Positions 36,334 through 44,745 of a DNA stretch of 64,000 nucleotides are shown piece after piece. Position numbers and translations under genes: made by a program. This DNA comes from Pseudomonas sp. C2B4 (GTDB lineage Bacteria > Pseudomonadota > Gammaproteobacteria > Pseudomonadales > Pseudomonadaceae), in NCBI RefSeq assembly GCF_013359695.1, contig NZ_JABFMU010000023.1:1-64000 (forward strand). The letters run 5' to 3'. Each line of letters begins with the position of its first letter. Positions within the stretch are counted from its first letter, which is position 1. The notes beneath the pieces were generated by a model. It made no database searches, was not told the DNA's origin, and saw only the letters and a program-made list of their open reading frames with translations.

Positions 36334-37840
36334 CGGCTACAGCACGACGCTGCAGGGCGCGCTTGCGCCAGATGCGCAGCAGCGGTACGAACAGCATGAT
36401 TGCAGTCAGCACCCACACGCCAAAGGTGATCGGGCTGGACCACAGGATCTCCAGCGCACCGTTGGAGATCGACAGCGCCCGACGCAGGTTCTGCTCCATC
36501 AGGCCGCCGAGGATAAAGCCCAGCAGCAGTGGCGACAGCGGGAAATCCAACTTGCGCAGGATATAGCCGAAGATGCCGATGCCGATCATCAGGAACAGAT
36601 CGAAGGTGGTGGCGTGGACCGCGTAGACGCCAATGGCGGTGATGATGGCAATCACCGGCACCAGTGCCCAGTTCGGCACGGCAAGGATGCGCGTGAAGAT
36701 GCGGATCATCGGGATGTTGAGGACCACCAGCATGATGTTGGCGATAAACAGCGAAGCGATCAGGCCCCAGACAATGTCCGGTTGTTGTTGGAACAGCAGC
36801 GGGCCAGGTGTGATGTTGTACAGCGACAGGGCGCCGATCATCACCGCCGTGGTGCCCGAGCCTGGAACGCCCAGGGTCAGCATTGGCACCATGGCGCCGC
36901 AGACTGAAGCGCCGATGGCGGTTTCCGGGGCGGCCAGGCCGCGCATGTCGCCCTGGCCGAACTTGCCACTGGCGCCGGCGATACGTTTCTCGGTCATGTA
37001 GGCCACGGCCGAGGCCATGGTCGCACCGGCACCGGGCAGCACGCCGATGATAAAGCCCGAGATGCCGCAACGTATGTTCACCGTCAACACCGACAAGGCT
37101 TCCTTGACGTTGAACATCATGCGTCCGGTAGCTTTCACGGCTTCCTGGCCGCGGTGGGTTTTTTCCAGGAGCAGGAGGATTTCACTGATAGAGAACAGGC
37201 CCAGTACCAGGACCACGAACTGGATGCCGTCCGTCAGGTGAATATTGTCGCCAGTGAAGCGGTACACGCCACTGTTGGCGTCGATACCCACCGCCGACAG
37301 GAACAGGCCGATCAGCGCTGCGACAAAGGTTTTCAGCGGTTTGTCACCGGCCATGCCGCCCAGGCAGACAATCGCAAACACCATCAGGACGAAATATTCC
37401 GCCGGGCCGAAGGCTATCGCCCATTTGGCCAGCAGCGGTGCGAACAGCACCATGCCGCAGGTGGCGATAAACGCACCGATGAACGAACTCCAGGCCGACA
37501 ACGACAACGCTACACCGGCCATGCCTTTACGGGCCATCGGGTAGCCGTCGAGGGTGGTCATCACGGTGGAGGCTTCGCCCGGGATGTTCAGCAGGATCGA
37601 GCTGATCCGCCCGCCATATTCGCAGCCCAGGTACACCGCTGCCAGCAGGATCAGCGCCGACTCGGGCGGCAGGCCCAGGGCGAACGCGATGGGGATCAAC
37701 AAGGCCACGCCATTGATCGGCCCCAGGCCTGGCAATAGCCCAACCACGGTGCCGATCAGGGTGCCGATCAGTGCGGTCACCAGGTTATAGGGGCTCAGCG
37801 CGACGCCGAAACCCTGGCCCAAATAGCCAAAAGTATCCAT
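36326..37840 (-). CDS. tctA: Tripartite tricarboxylate transporter, large membrane subunit TctA
   Basis: 504 residues with about twelve hydrophobic segments. TctA signatures: VGLLPGLGPINGVALLIPIA, YGGRISSILLNIPGEASTV and the second-half GVLPGAGATMASAVAYM and LGVPGSGTTAVMIGAL. Imports citrate-like tricarboxylates together with TctB and the periplasmic TctC. One base separates it from tctB. Confidence 0.95.
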   Translation of the reverse strand: MDTFGYLGQGFGVALSPYNLVTALIGTLIGTVVGLLPGLGPINGVALLIPIAFALGLPPESALILLAAVYLGCEYGGRISSILLNIPGEASTVMTTLDGYPMARKGMAGVALSLSAWSSFIGAFIATCGMVLFAPLLAKWAIAFGPAEYFVLMVFAIVCLGGMAGDKPLKTFVAALIGLFLSAVGIDANSGVYRFTGDNIHLTDGIQFVVLVLGLFSISEILLLLEKTHRGQEAVKATGRMMFNVKEALSVLTVNIRCGISGFIIGVLPGAGATMASAVAYMTEKRIAGASGKFGQGDMRGLAAPETAIGASVCGAMVPMLTLGVPGSGTTAVMIGALSLYNITPGPLLFQQQPDIVWGLIASLFIANIMLVVLNIPMIRIFTRILAVPNWALVPVIAIITAIGVYAVHATTFDLFLMIGIGIFGYILRKLDFPLSPLLLGFILGGLMEQNLRRALSISNGALEILWSSPITFGVWVLTAIMLFVPLLRIWRKRALQRRAVADV

Positions 37841-37841
37841 A

Positions 37842-38300
37842 TCAGTTCTCCAGAACGTCGAGCAGACCGAGGGGCAGCGGCACGTCCATGGTTTTATCGA
37901 ACAGCAGATAAAGACCGACGCTCATCAAGGTGATGACCACCGCACTGGGCAGCCAGCGGCCGCCATACAGCCGTGCCATCGGAATACCGATCAGCATGCT
38001 GCTGAGCATGAAACCCAGGGGTTCAAACGTGGCGGCAAACACCAGCAGCAAGACCACACAGATCCCGATCTTGACCAGGGTCGGGCGGTCCAGCGCCGGT
38101 TCATCTTCAGTATGTTTGGTGGGTTGCGGACGAATCAGCATGTAGATCAACGCCAGGCCCATCAGCCCGAGCAGCAGCAGCGGGAACGCCCGGGGTCCTA
38201 CGGGTTCGTAGGAAAAGGCCGCCTGATAGGGCCAGGCCATCAGCGCCAGGCCGATGCAGACCAACAACATCACGCCAGCGAAAATGCGTTGTAAGAGCAT
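37842..38300 (-). CDS. tctB: Tripartite tricarboxylate transporter, small membrane subunit TctB
   Basis: 152 residues from MLLQRIFAGVMLLV, preceded by AGGAG; the longer frame reads through REP DNA and is rejected. Four hydrophobic segments (MLLVCIGLALMAWPY, FPLLLLGLMGLALIYML, IGICVVLLLVFAATF, ALVITLMSVGLYLLF-type end). Partner of TctA. Confidence 0.9.
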   Translation of the reverse strand: MLLQRIFAGVMLLVCIGLALMAWPYQAAFSYEPVGPRAFPLLLLGLMGLALIYMLIRPQPTKHTEDEPALDRPTLVKIGICVVLLLVFAATFEPLGFMLSSMLIGIPMARLYGGRWLPSAVVITLMSVGLYLLFDKTMDVPLPLGLLDVLEN

Positions 38301-38317
38301 AGGGGACTCCTTTGCGA

Positions 38318-38425
38318 CTCGTATAGGCGCTAGCTTGCTCACGAAGAACGCCAGGACATCGCGTGTATCCAGGCAGCACGCGTCATCGTTGCAGTTTTTC
38401 GCGAGCAAGCCCGCTCCCACAGAGG
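38318..38425. repeat. REP pair between tctC and tctB
   Basis: A GAGCAAGCCCGCTCCCACA-type REP at 38402-38422 faces a diverged partner near 38330 (TAGCTTGCTCACGAA). Opposed REP copies form a stem-loop that may separate expression of tctC from tctBA. Confidence 0.7.
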
Positions 38426-38430
38426 GGCGA

Positions 38431-39414
38431 TTACTGGATCAGGCCGAACTCTTTGGCCAGCACTTTGTAGTCAGCCACCTGTTTCTTCACGTAGGTGTCC
38501 AGCTCCTGGCCGGTCATGGCGAACGGGAACAGCTCGCGCTGGTCGCGCAGCTTGGCGAAGTCCTCGGAGGCCAGCAGTTTGTCGAACGCGGCTTTCCACC
38601 AGGCGTAGTCTTCATCGCTGACTTTTGGCCCGAGGTAGAAACCACGCACCACCGGCCAGACGATGTCGTAGCCTTGCTCCTTGGCCGTCGGGATATCCTT
38701 CATTTCCGGCTCGTCCAGGCGCTGCTCGGAGAACACCGCCAGCAGGCGCATATCACCGCTCTGGATGTGTGGCATGGAGTCGGAGATATCGGTACTGCCG
38801 ACCTGGATATGCCCGCCGAGCAGGGCGGTGGCGATTTCGCCGCCGCCTTCGAGGGCCACGTAACGCAGGTCACGCGGGTTGATCCCGGCGGCCTTGGCGA
38901 TCAGTGCGGTTTGCATCCAGTCCTGGCTGCCGACGGTGCCGCCGGAGCCGATCACCACTTTGCTCGGATCTTTCTTCAGGGCCTGGACCAGGTCGTCGAG
39001 GCTCTTGTAGGGCGAGTCGGATTTGACCGCAATCGCGCCATAACTGGTGCCGACGGCGGCCAGCCATTTCACGGCGCTCTCATCAAAACGCCCGAACTTG
39101 CCCTGGGCCAGGTTCAGCAGCGAACCGCTGGACCAGGCCACCAGCGTGCCGGCATCGGCGGGGCGCTGGGCCACGACGGCGTTGTAGGCCACCGCCCCGA
39201 CGCCGCCGGGCATGTAGGTCACGCGCATCGGCTTGCTCAGCAGCTTTTCGTTGATCAGTGCGCTTTGCACCAGCTTGCAGGTCAGGTCAAAACCACCGCC
39301 GGGGGAGGCCGGTGCGATGCATTCCGGGCGCTTGGGTTCTTCGGCGGCCAGCAGTTGACCGGCAAACAGCATGCAGCCGGCGGCCAGGGCAAATTTACGT
39401 AGGGATGAAGACAT
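38431..39414 (-). CDS. tctC: Periplasmic tricarboxylate-binding protein TctC
   Basis: 327 residues from MSSSLRKFALAAG, which has GGAG six bases upstream. Signal peptide ending AGQLLA, then Bug-family features: ECIAPASPGGGFDLTCK, MPGGVGAVAYN, SYGAIAVKSDSPYKSLDDL and the ligand-binding GSGGTVGSQDW. It delivers citrate-like substrate to TctAB. Between the porin gene and tctB on the leftward operon. Confidence 0.93.
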   Translation of the reverse strand: MSSSLRKFALAAGCMLFAGQLLAAEEPKRPECIAPASPGGGFDLTCKLVQSALINEKLLSKPMRVTYMPGGVGAVAYNAVVAQRPADAGTLVAWSSGSLLNLAQGKFGRFDESAVKWLAAVGTSYGAIAVKSDSPYKSLDDLVQALKKDPSKVVIGSGGTVGSQDWMQTALIAKAAGINPRDLRYVALEGGGEIATALLGGHIQVGSTDISDSMPHIQSGDMRLLAVFSEQRLDEPEMKDIPTAKEQGYDIVWPVVRGFYLGPKVSDEDYAWWKAAFDKLLASEDFAKLRDQRELFPFAMTGQELDTYVKKQVADYKVLAKEFGLIQ

Positions 39415-39459
39415 GAGGAACTCCGTCATTGTTGTTATTGGGGAGATGACTTTCAGCGG

Positions 39460-40752
39460 TTACCACAGCGCGACGCTGTAACTGACCAGCACGCGCACTT
39501 CGTCTGCGTCCCGGGCCGAGTAGTTGGAGCGGTAGGTGGCGTTGCGCAGGCGCACGGCCACGTCCTTGAGGGTGCCGCTTTGCACCACGTATTTGATCTC
39601 GGTGTCGCGTTCCCACTCTTTGCCGGTGTCGCCGTTCTTGAGCTGGATATTGTCACCGGACATGTAACGGCTCATGAAACTCAGGCCGGGAATCCCCAGC
39701 TTGGCGAAGTCGTAGTCGTAGCGGGCCTGCCAGGAGCGTTCTTCGGCGCCGGCAAAGTCGTTGAGCTGCACGAAGTTGATGAGGTACGGGTTGCTGCCAT
39801 CCACATAGGGGAATGCACTGTCACCGAACATGCGCTGGTAGCCGGCGCTCAGTTTATGGCCGTTGAGGCCGTAGCTGAAAATGCTACTGAAGGATTTGTT
39901 GTCAATGTTGCCAGCGCGTGCACTGCCGGCGTCATCGCTGATGGCCAGGCGCATGTCGGCGGCGAAGGTGCCGGGGCCCATCGGGCTGGAAGTGAGCAGG
40001 CCGAGGAAGTGCTGGCGGTACACGTCGTCCAGTTGGGCGAAGTGGTAGCTGCCGGTGACTTTTTCGGCAAACTTGTAGTCCACGCCGCCGAAGTTGAAGT
40101 ATTTGCCGGTGGCTCCACTGACGAAGCGGCCGTTCTTGTTGTTGAGGGCGATATCCTCATAGTTGCTGTCGTTGCGGTCCTTGACCTTGTCCAGGCGCCC
40201 ACCGGTGAACGTCAGGTTCTTGAACTCCTTGGAGGTCAGCAGGCCGCCGTTGAAGGTCTGCGGCAGGATGCGCCCGTCGTTGGGCTTGAGGATTGGCAGC
40301 TCAGGGATCAGCGAACCGATTTTCAGCTCGGTGGCCGAGATTTTCACTTTGCCGGTCAGGCCCAGCTTCGAGTATTCGTCGGCGGCGCGGCCATCATCGT
40401 GGGTCGGCAGCAGGCCGCTGCCGGTGCGGTCCGGGCTGGAGTCGAGCTTGACCCCGAGCATGCCCAGCGCATCCACGCCAAAACCGACGGTGCCGTCGGT
40501 GTAGCCCGACTGCAGGTTGAGCATAAAGCCCTGGGCCCACTCGTCGCGCTTGGATTGCTGGGCGCTGGTGCCGTCGCGAAAGTCGCGGTTGAAGTACATG
40601 TTGCGGGTTTCCAGGGTCGCGCTACTGTCTTCAAAGAAGGCAGCCTGGGCAAGCGGCGAAAAGCCGGCAAGGGTAGCGGCACTGGCGAGGGCGGTCTGGG
40701 TCAGGCGGGAAAAACGAACAGACGGGCAAGTATTGGGCCGTGTAGGCAGCAT
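39460..40752 (-). CDS. opdH: OprD-family tricarboxylate porin (OpdH-like)
   Basis: 430 residues with signal peptide ending SPLAQA and an OprD-type 18-strand barrel: FFEDSSATLETRNMYFNRDF, VGFGVDALGMLGVKLDSSPD, GRILPQTFNGGLLTSKEFKN and a C-terminal strand ending in tryptophan (VSYSVALW). Placement ahead of tctCBA and divergent from tctDE matches opdH of Pseudomonas, the cis-aconitate/tricarboxylate channel. Confidence 0.92.
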   Translation of the reverse strand: MLPTRPNTCPSVRFSRLTQTALASAATLAGFSPLAQAAFFEDSSATLETRNMYFNRDFRDGTSAQQSKRDEWAQGFMLNLQSGYTDGTVGFGVDALGMLGVKLDSSPDRTGSGLLPTHDDGRAADEYSKLGLTGKVKISATELKIGSLIPELPILKPNDGRILPQTFNGGLLTSKEFKNLTFTGGRLDKVKDRNDSNYEDIALNNKNGRFVSGATGKYFNFGGVDYKFAEKVTGSYHFAQLDDVYRQHFLGLLTSSPMGPGTFAADMRLAISDDAGSARAGNIDNKSFSSIFSYGLNGHKLSAGYQRMFGDSAFPYVDGSNPYLINFVQLNDFAGAEERSWQARYDYDFAKLGIPGLSFMSRYMSGDNIQLKNGDTGKEWERDTEIKYVVQSGTLKDVAVRLRNATYRSNYSARDADEVRVLVSYSVALW

Positions 40753-40999
40753 CGGTGTGCACTCCGTTTATTGTTTTTATTTGGCGAAAACGCATCAGGG
40801 CGTTTTTCGGGCGCTATAGGTCAGATAGCTCGGAAGGTATAACCATCCGTTTTTGGATGCTAATGGGCGAACCTTTCACTAACCTTTCAACGCCCTTTCC
40901 ATGTTTTCGGGCTTCACAGCACAGGCTGCGGCTGTAAACTGCGCCGCGAGTTGGTCAACCCGGGGCGGCGTCGGCCACCCCTTAACGAGGTAAGAATCC
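40753..40999. promoter_or_regulatory. Divergent opdH/tctD control region
   Basis: 247 bases between the leftward porin operon and rightward tctDE. The known arrangement in Pseudomonas places the TctD-responsive opdH promoter here. Inverted CGCATCAGGGCG / CGAAAACGC-like short repeats near 40790 are possible sites; none is certain. Confidence 0.5.
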
Positions 41000-41671
41000 A
41001 TGCGTGTCCTGCTCGTCGAAGACCATTTGCAACTCGCCGAAAGTGTGGCCCAGGCGCTCAAGAGCACGGGCTTGACGGTGGATGTGCTGCACGATGGCGT
41101 GGCTGCGGACCTGGCCTTGAGCAGCGAGGAGTACGCGGTGGCGATTCTCGATGTGGGCCTGCCGCGCATGGACGGCTTCGAGGTGCTGGCGCGCTTGCGG
41201 GCCCGTGGGAAAAACCTGCCGGTGTTGATGCTCACCGCCCGCAGCGATGTAAAGGATCGGGTGCATGGCCTTAACCTGGGGGCCGATGACTATCTGGCCA
41301 AGCCCTTTGAGTTGACCGAGCTGGAAGCCAGGGTCAAGGCCCTGTTGCGCCGCAGTGTGCTGGGCGGCGAGCGGCAGCAGACCTGCGGGGTGCTGGTGTA
41401 TGACGTGGAAACCCGGCGTTTTACCCTCGGCGGTGAACTGCTGACGCTGACCTCCCGCGAGCAGGCGGTGCTTGAAGCGCTGATCGCCCGTCCTGGCCGG
41501 GTCATGAGCAAGGAACAACTGGCGTCCCAGGTATTTGGCCTGGACGAGGAAGCCAGCCCCGACGCCATCGAAATCTATGTGCATCGCTTGCGCAAGAAGC
41601 TTGATGGCCAGCCGGTTGCCATCGTTACCTTCCGCGGCCTTGGTTACTTGCTGGAAGCCCGCGATGCGTAA
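41000..41671 (+). CDS. tctD: Response regulator TctD
   Basis: 223 residues. Receiver domain with acidic pocket and phospho-acceptor (MRVLLVEDHLQLAESV, ILDVGLPRMDGFEVL, MLTARSDVKDR, LAKPFELTEL) and OmpR-type winged helix (LTLTSREQAVLEALIARPGR, EIYVHRLRKKL). Controls tricarboxylate uptake genes. Its end overlaps tctE. It remains intact, but its kinase partner is cut off. Confidence 0.93.
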   Translation: MRVLLVEDHLQLAESVAQALKSTGLTVDVLHDGVAADLALSSEEYAVAILDVGLPRMDGFEVLARLRARGKNLPVLMLTARSDVKDRVHGLNLGADDYLAKPFELTELEARVKALLRRSVLGGERQQTCGVLVYDVETRRFTLGGELLTLTSREQAVLEALIARPGRVMSKEQLASQVFGLDEEASPDAIEIYVHRLRKKLDGQPVAIVTFRGLGYLLEARDA

Positions 41672-42752
41672 GCACAGCAGCCTGCGTTGGCGTTTGCTGT
41701 GGAACCTGGCATTGCTGTTGGTGGTGCTGATGCTGGCCAGCGGCTTGAGTGCCTACTGGAACGGTCGCGAGGCGGCCGACACCGCCTACGACCGCACCCT
41801 GCTGGCCTCGGCCCGCACCATCGCTGCTGGGTTGTCCCAGCGTGACGGCACCCTGAGCGCCGATGTGCCCTACGTGGCATTGGACACCTTCGCCTACGAC
41901 AGCGCCGGGCGGATTTACTACCAGGTCAATGATATTCACCAGAAGCTGATTTCAGGCTACGAACACCTGCCTGGCCCGCCGCCCGGTACGCCACGCACCG
42001 ACGATTACCCGGCCCTGGCGCGGTTCTATAACGCCAAGTACCAGGGGCAGAATGTGCGGGTGGTGAGCCTGCTCAAGGCGGTGTCGGAGCCGAATATGAA
42101 CGGCATGGCCGAAATCCGTGTGGCCGAAACCGACGAAGCCCGCGTCAGCATGGCCCGCAGCCTGATGGCCGACACTCTGCTGCGCCTGGGCATGCTGGCC
42201 GTCGGTGCCTTGTTGCTGGTGTGGTTCGCGGTGAGTGCGGCGTTGCGCCCGCTGGAGCGCTTGCGCACGGCAGTGGAAGAGCGCCAGCCGGATGATCTGC
42301 GCCCCTTGCCGTTGGTTGAGGTGCAGCACGAATTCGGGCCGCTGGTGCGAGCGTTGAACCACTTTACCGAACGCCTGCGCGGGCAGTTCGAGCGCCAGGC
42401 CCAGTTTATCGCCGATGCGGCCCACGAATTGCGCACCCCGCTGGCGGCCCTCAAGGCCCGGCTGGAGTTGGGCCTGCGCGCCGAGGAGCCGGCGATCTGG
42501 CGCAGCACCCTGGAAACAACGGCGCAAGGCACGGATCGCTTGACCCACCTGGCCAATCAGTTGCTGTCCCTGGCCCGCATCGAAAACGGTGCGCGGGCGA
42601 TTGCCGAAGGTGGCGCGCAGTTGCTCGACCTCAGCCAATTGGCCCGTGAGTTGGGCATGGCCATGGCGCCCCTGGCGCATGCGCGGGGCGTGGCGCTGGC
42701 GTTGGAGGCCGATGAGCCGGTGTGGTTGCGTGGCGAGCCGACCTTGCTGAAT
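41664..42752 (+). pseudogene. tctE: TctE sensor kinase truncated before the ATP-binding domain
   Basis: 363 native codons from MRKHSSLRWRLLWN. Two transmembrane segments (LLVVLMLASGLSAYW and MLAVGALLLVWFAVSAAL) flank a periplasmic sensor; a HAMP segment and the phospho-acceptor helix IADAAHELRTPLAALKARLE follow. The gene then runs into the Tn3-like inverted repeat at 42753 and the frame ends at 42854. N, G1 and G2 boxes are absent, so it cannot phosphorylate TctD. Confidence 0.92.
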
Positions 42753-42853
42753 GGGGTTGTAAGCCGGAACCGCCGAAATTTCCGTCAGCCCAGTTCCAGT
42801 CCCGCCACGAGCGCATCCAGGTCGATGAACTTGCCGTCAGTCTGGAAGGTGTA

Positions 42854-43126
42854 ATGCCCGTTCAGCAGGATGTGCCGCCAGGCCGCTGGCGAACCCACGA
42901 GCGCACCGCGCTGGCCAGCGCGTCGCCGGAAGCTCTATGCGCCCATCTGCCTCTACTGGAAAACCAGGTCAGCAACGTCTGGTCGATGGGTAAGGATGGC
43001 CGCTCCTACTGGCCCATCAAGCGCCAGGCCGCCACGGCGGATCGCATTGCCAACCACAAGGGACGCAATCCGCAAGAGCGCGCCTCCCTGAAAAAGCGTC
43101 TGCTGCGCAAGTGGATGAGCAAATGA
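42854..43126 (+). CDS. Unknown small protein inside the 782-bp element
   Basis: 90 residues from an ATG at 42854; the frame is open back to the element edge, so the true start is uncertain and this may be the 3' part of a longer gene. Basic C-terminus (NPQERASLKKRLLRKWMSK). An ATGA overlap with the next gene argues for real co-translation. No family recognised. Confidence 0.4.
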   Translation: MPVQQDVPPGRWRTHERTALASASPEALCAHLPLLENQVSNVWSMGKDGRSYWPIKRQAATADRIANHKGRNPQERASLKKRLLRKWMSK

Positions 43127-43494
43127 ACCTGTCCACCATCGAGGCGCTGGCTATCGCTTGGGCGCGAATCGCTGAAGAAGCAGAACTCCCAGCCGGCTAC
43201 GAGGGCACGGCGACGCCAGAGGCGCATCGGGCCTGCGAGGTGATCCAGGAGCGGATTCGAGAGCACGTCGTCGCCACCAATGACATGCGGCTGTTCGGCC
43301 TGCTGCACCTGCTTGGGCAGGCGTCGCTGCGCATGGAGCAAGCGCTGTGGCCGGAAGAATATGCGCGGATGACCCGCGAGGTCGAGGAAGCTCTCCGAGA
43401 GGCCGACGACCCCAACGCCAAGTCGTACACCCACGAAGAAGTCATGCGGGCGATGCAGGAACTCATCGACCAAGCGCGAGACAAGCCATGTTGA
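43123..43494 (+). CDS. Unknown acidic helical protein inside the 782-bp element
   Basis: 123 residues from MNLSTIEALAIAWARI, overlapping the previous frame by ATGA. Rich in E and A, all-helical by appearance (VIQERIREHVVATNDMRLFG; MTREVEEALREADDPN). A basic protein followed by an acidic one suggests a two-component module such as toxin-antitoxin, but no family is recognised and this is only a guess. Confidence 0.5.
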   Translation: MNLSTIEALAIAWARIAEEAELPAGYEGTATPEAHRACEVIQERIREHVVATNDMRLFGLLHLLGQASLRMEQALWPEEYARMTREVEEALREADDPNAKSYTHEEVMRAMQELIDQARDKPC

Positions 43495-43534
43495 TCGGCT
43501 GACGGAAATTTCTGGGTTTCCGGCTTACAACCCC

Positions 43535-43920
43535 GAGTTGGACCATATTCGCCATAACGGTCGTCGTGTCCGCCAGGCTCGAACGTCTTGAACTTGATGT
43601 AAGCGGGTTCGATAAGACCTAGCCGATTCAACGTTATCACTGACACAGGGTCGTGGGCGTTCGTACCATCGACGCCGGGACCGTAGGCAAGTGGAATGGC
43701 GGGGGCCCCGCCGAAGGTGGGTTCCGCGTCCGCAGGACCGCCGCAGGCGTATTCTGCTTGACGGTGCGCAGTGACCCCCAGTCTGCGCCGGGGTGTGTGG
43801 GGTAGCTTCACCACCCCGCGCACCCGAGGCCTGGGCGACCCCAGCGCGTTGACAAGGGCCGCGCCCTTGGTGTTGCTTTGTTCTGCCGTCCAGGGGGCCC
43901 CCTGGCTGCCAGGGGCTATC
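43535..43920. other. Gene-free or degenerate DNA between the miniature element and the HTH-repeat gene
   Basis: An open leftward frame with plausible codons (about 43540-43770) has no start and matches nothing I know; it may be a gene fragment. Near 43890-43917 lies a perfect 16-bp palindrome CCAGGGGGCCCCCTGG followed by a third arm CCAGGGG. Confidence 0.4.
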
Positions 43921-44670
43921 CTAGCTCTGCTTGACGACCACCGTGTTGCAAAATTCGCTAGCGCGAGTGATGGAAACACCGGCAAGTTTAGCCAACAGAC
44001 CAATAGGAATGAGCCCGACCAAATGTTGGTACCGGGCCAATTTTGAAACCCGCTGATATGGGGTCGCCCCTAGAAACTTCTGCCGCTGTTCTACAACGGC
44101 GAAGGGCACGCCCACGGCGCGGCTTATCTTCGCGGCTGACATTGATCCGAACAGTGATTCGTAACCCAGCCACGGACCGACATAGTTTTTTAGCGGGGCC
44201 GCTGCTCGTGGCTTCGGTAATGGTTTAGCAGGGGTATGGCCTAACGTTTCACGCCAGTTTCGAACCGTTGATCTTGATACTCCTGCCAGATCTGCCACGT
44301 CCTGGTCATGCACAAGGCCTAAGAGCGGCTTGTAGGGACGCAACGGGTGGTTGATGGGGAAACGCTTTGGTTTAGGGAGTGAGGCCGGTCCCGGCTTGGC
44401 CTTGACCCCTAAAGACTTCCGGTATTGATCGACGCTGTAGGCTGAAACCCCGCAAAGACGCGCTACAGTGCGAGTTGATTCTATGCCCAGCAAATGCCGG
44501 TAGGGCTCGATGGCCATTCTTACATTCCAAGCTTCGATACCGAATAGCTGACGCCGGTAACGAATTACATTCTTTTTCGTACCGACAAGCTGAGCCAAGT
44601 CCTCGTCTCTCATGGTTCCCAGTTTGCAGTCATACCACCTGGCTTGGCCTATATTCTTCCAATCAGCCAT
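43921..44670 (-). CDS. Protein made of five tandem helix-turn-helix-like repeats
   Basis: 249 residues. The sequence divides into five units of about 40-50 residues sharing Y..L.G...D..VA.L.GVS...V...R..LG. Examples are HLLGIESTRTVARLCGVSAY, LLGLVHDQDVADLAGVSRST and LVGLIPIGLLAKLAGVSITR. Each looks like a small HTH. No transmembrane segment or enzyme motif. It lies about 75 bases downstream of the relaxase gene in the same direction. A sequence-specific DNA-binding role over several turns of DNA is the natural inference; no family name is known to me. Confidence 0.7.
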   Translation of the reverse strand: MADWKNIGQARWYDCKLGTMRDEDLAQLVGTKKNVIRYRRQLFGIEAWNVRMAIEPYRHLLGIESTRTVARLCGVSAYSVDQYRKSLGVKAKPGPASLPKPKRFPINHPLRPYKPLLGLVHDQDVADLAGVSRSTVRNWRETLGHTPAKPLPKPRAAAPLKNYVGPWLGYESLFGSMSAAKISRAVGVPFAVVEQRQKFLGATPYQRVSKLARYQHLVGLIPIGLLAKLAGVSITRASEFCNTVVVKQS

Positions 44671-44745
44671 ATAATCCTGTCATCTAAATGCGAAAGGTTC
44701 CGGCAATACCGGAACCCATATTCTCATCACAATTCAAAAAATCAT

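Larger units (their letters stand above)
34503..42752. other. Captured chromosomal Pseudomonas segment (ung-abrB-tctABC-porin-tctDE)
   Basis: About 8.2 kb of housekeeping-type genes in an arrangement known from Pseudomonas chromosomes, with REP sequences at 35250 and 38330-38420, which are characteristic of P. fluorescens-group chromosomes. The left edge is the IS1182-type end. The right edge cuts tctE and begins a Tn3-like inverted repeat. Confidence 0.75.
42753..43534. mobile_element. 782-bp miniature Tn3-like element
   Basis: Ends are inverted copies starting GGGGTTGTAAGCCGGAA and stay similar through GAAATTTCCGTCAG, about 36 bases. It carries two small overlapping frames and no transposase. 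Flanking pentamers (TGAAT and GAGTT) differ, so no target duplication is seen; the insertion was followed by rearrangement, or the two flanks have different origins. It truncates tctE. Confidence 0.7.

Noticed and set aside
36614..37738. Rightward open frames opposite tctA
   Set aside because: Antisense shadows of a conserved membrane-protein gene with H/Q/R-rich composition.
34503..42752. Whole window as chromosome with an integrated plasmid
   Set aside because: Both sides of the ung-tct block are plasmid backbone and both its edges are mobile-element ends, so capture is simpler; it cannot be excluded without the full replicon.
43197..44003. Long leftward open frame overlapping the 782-bp element
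   Set aside because: It crosses the element boundary and is antisense to the better-supported ATGA-overlapping frames; no family features or ribosome site.
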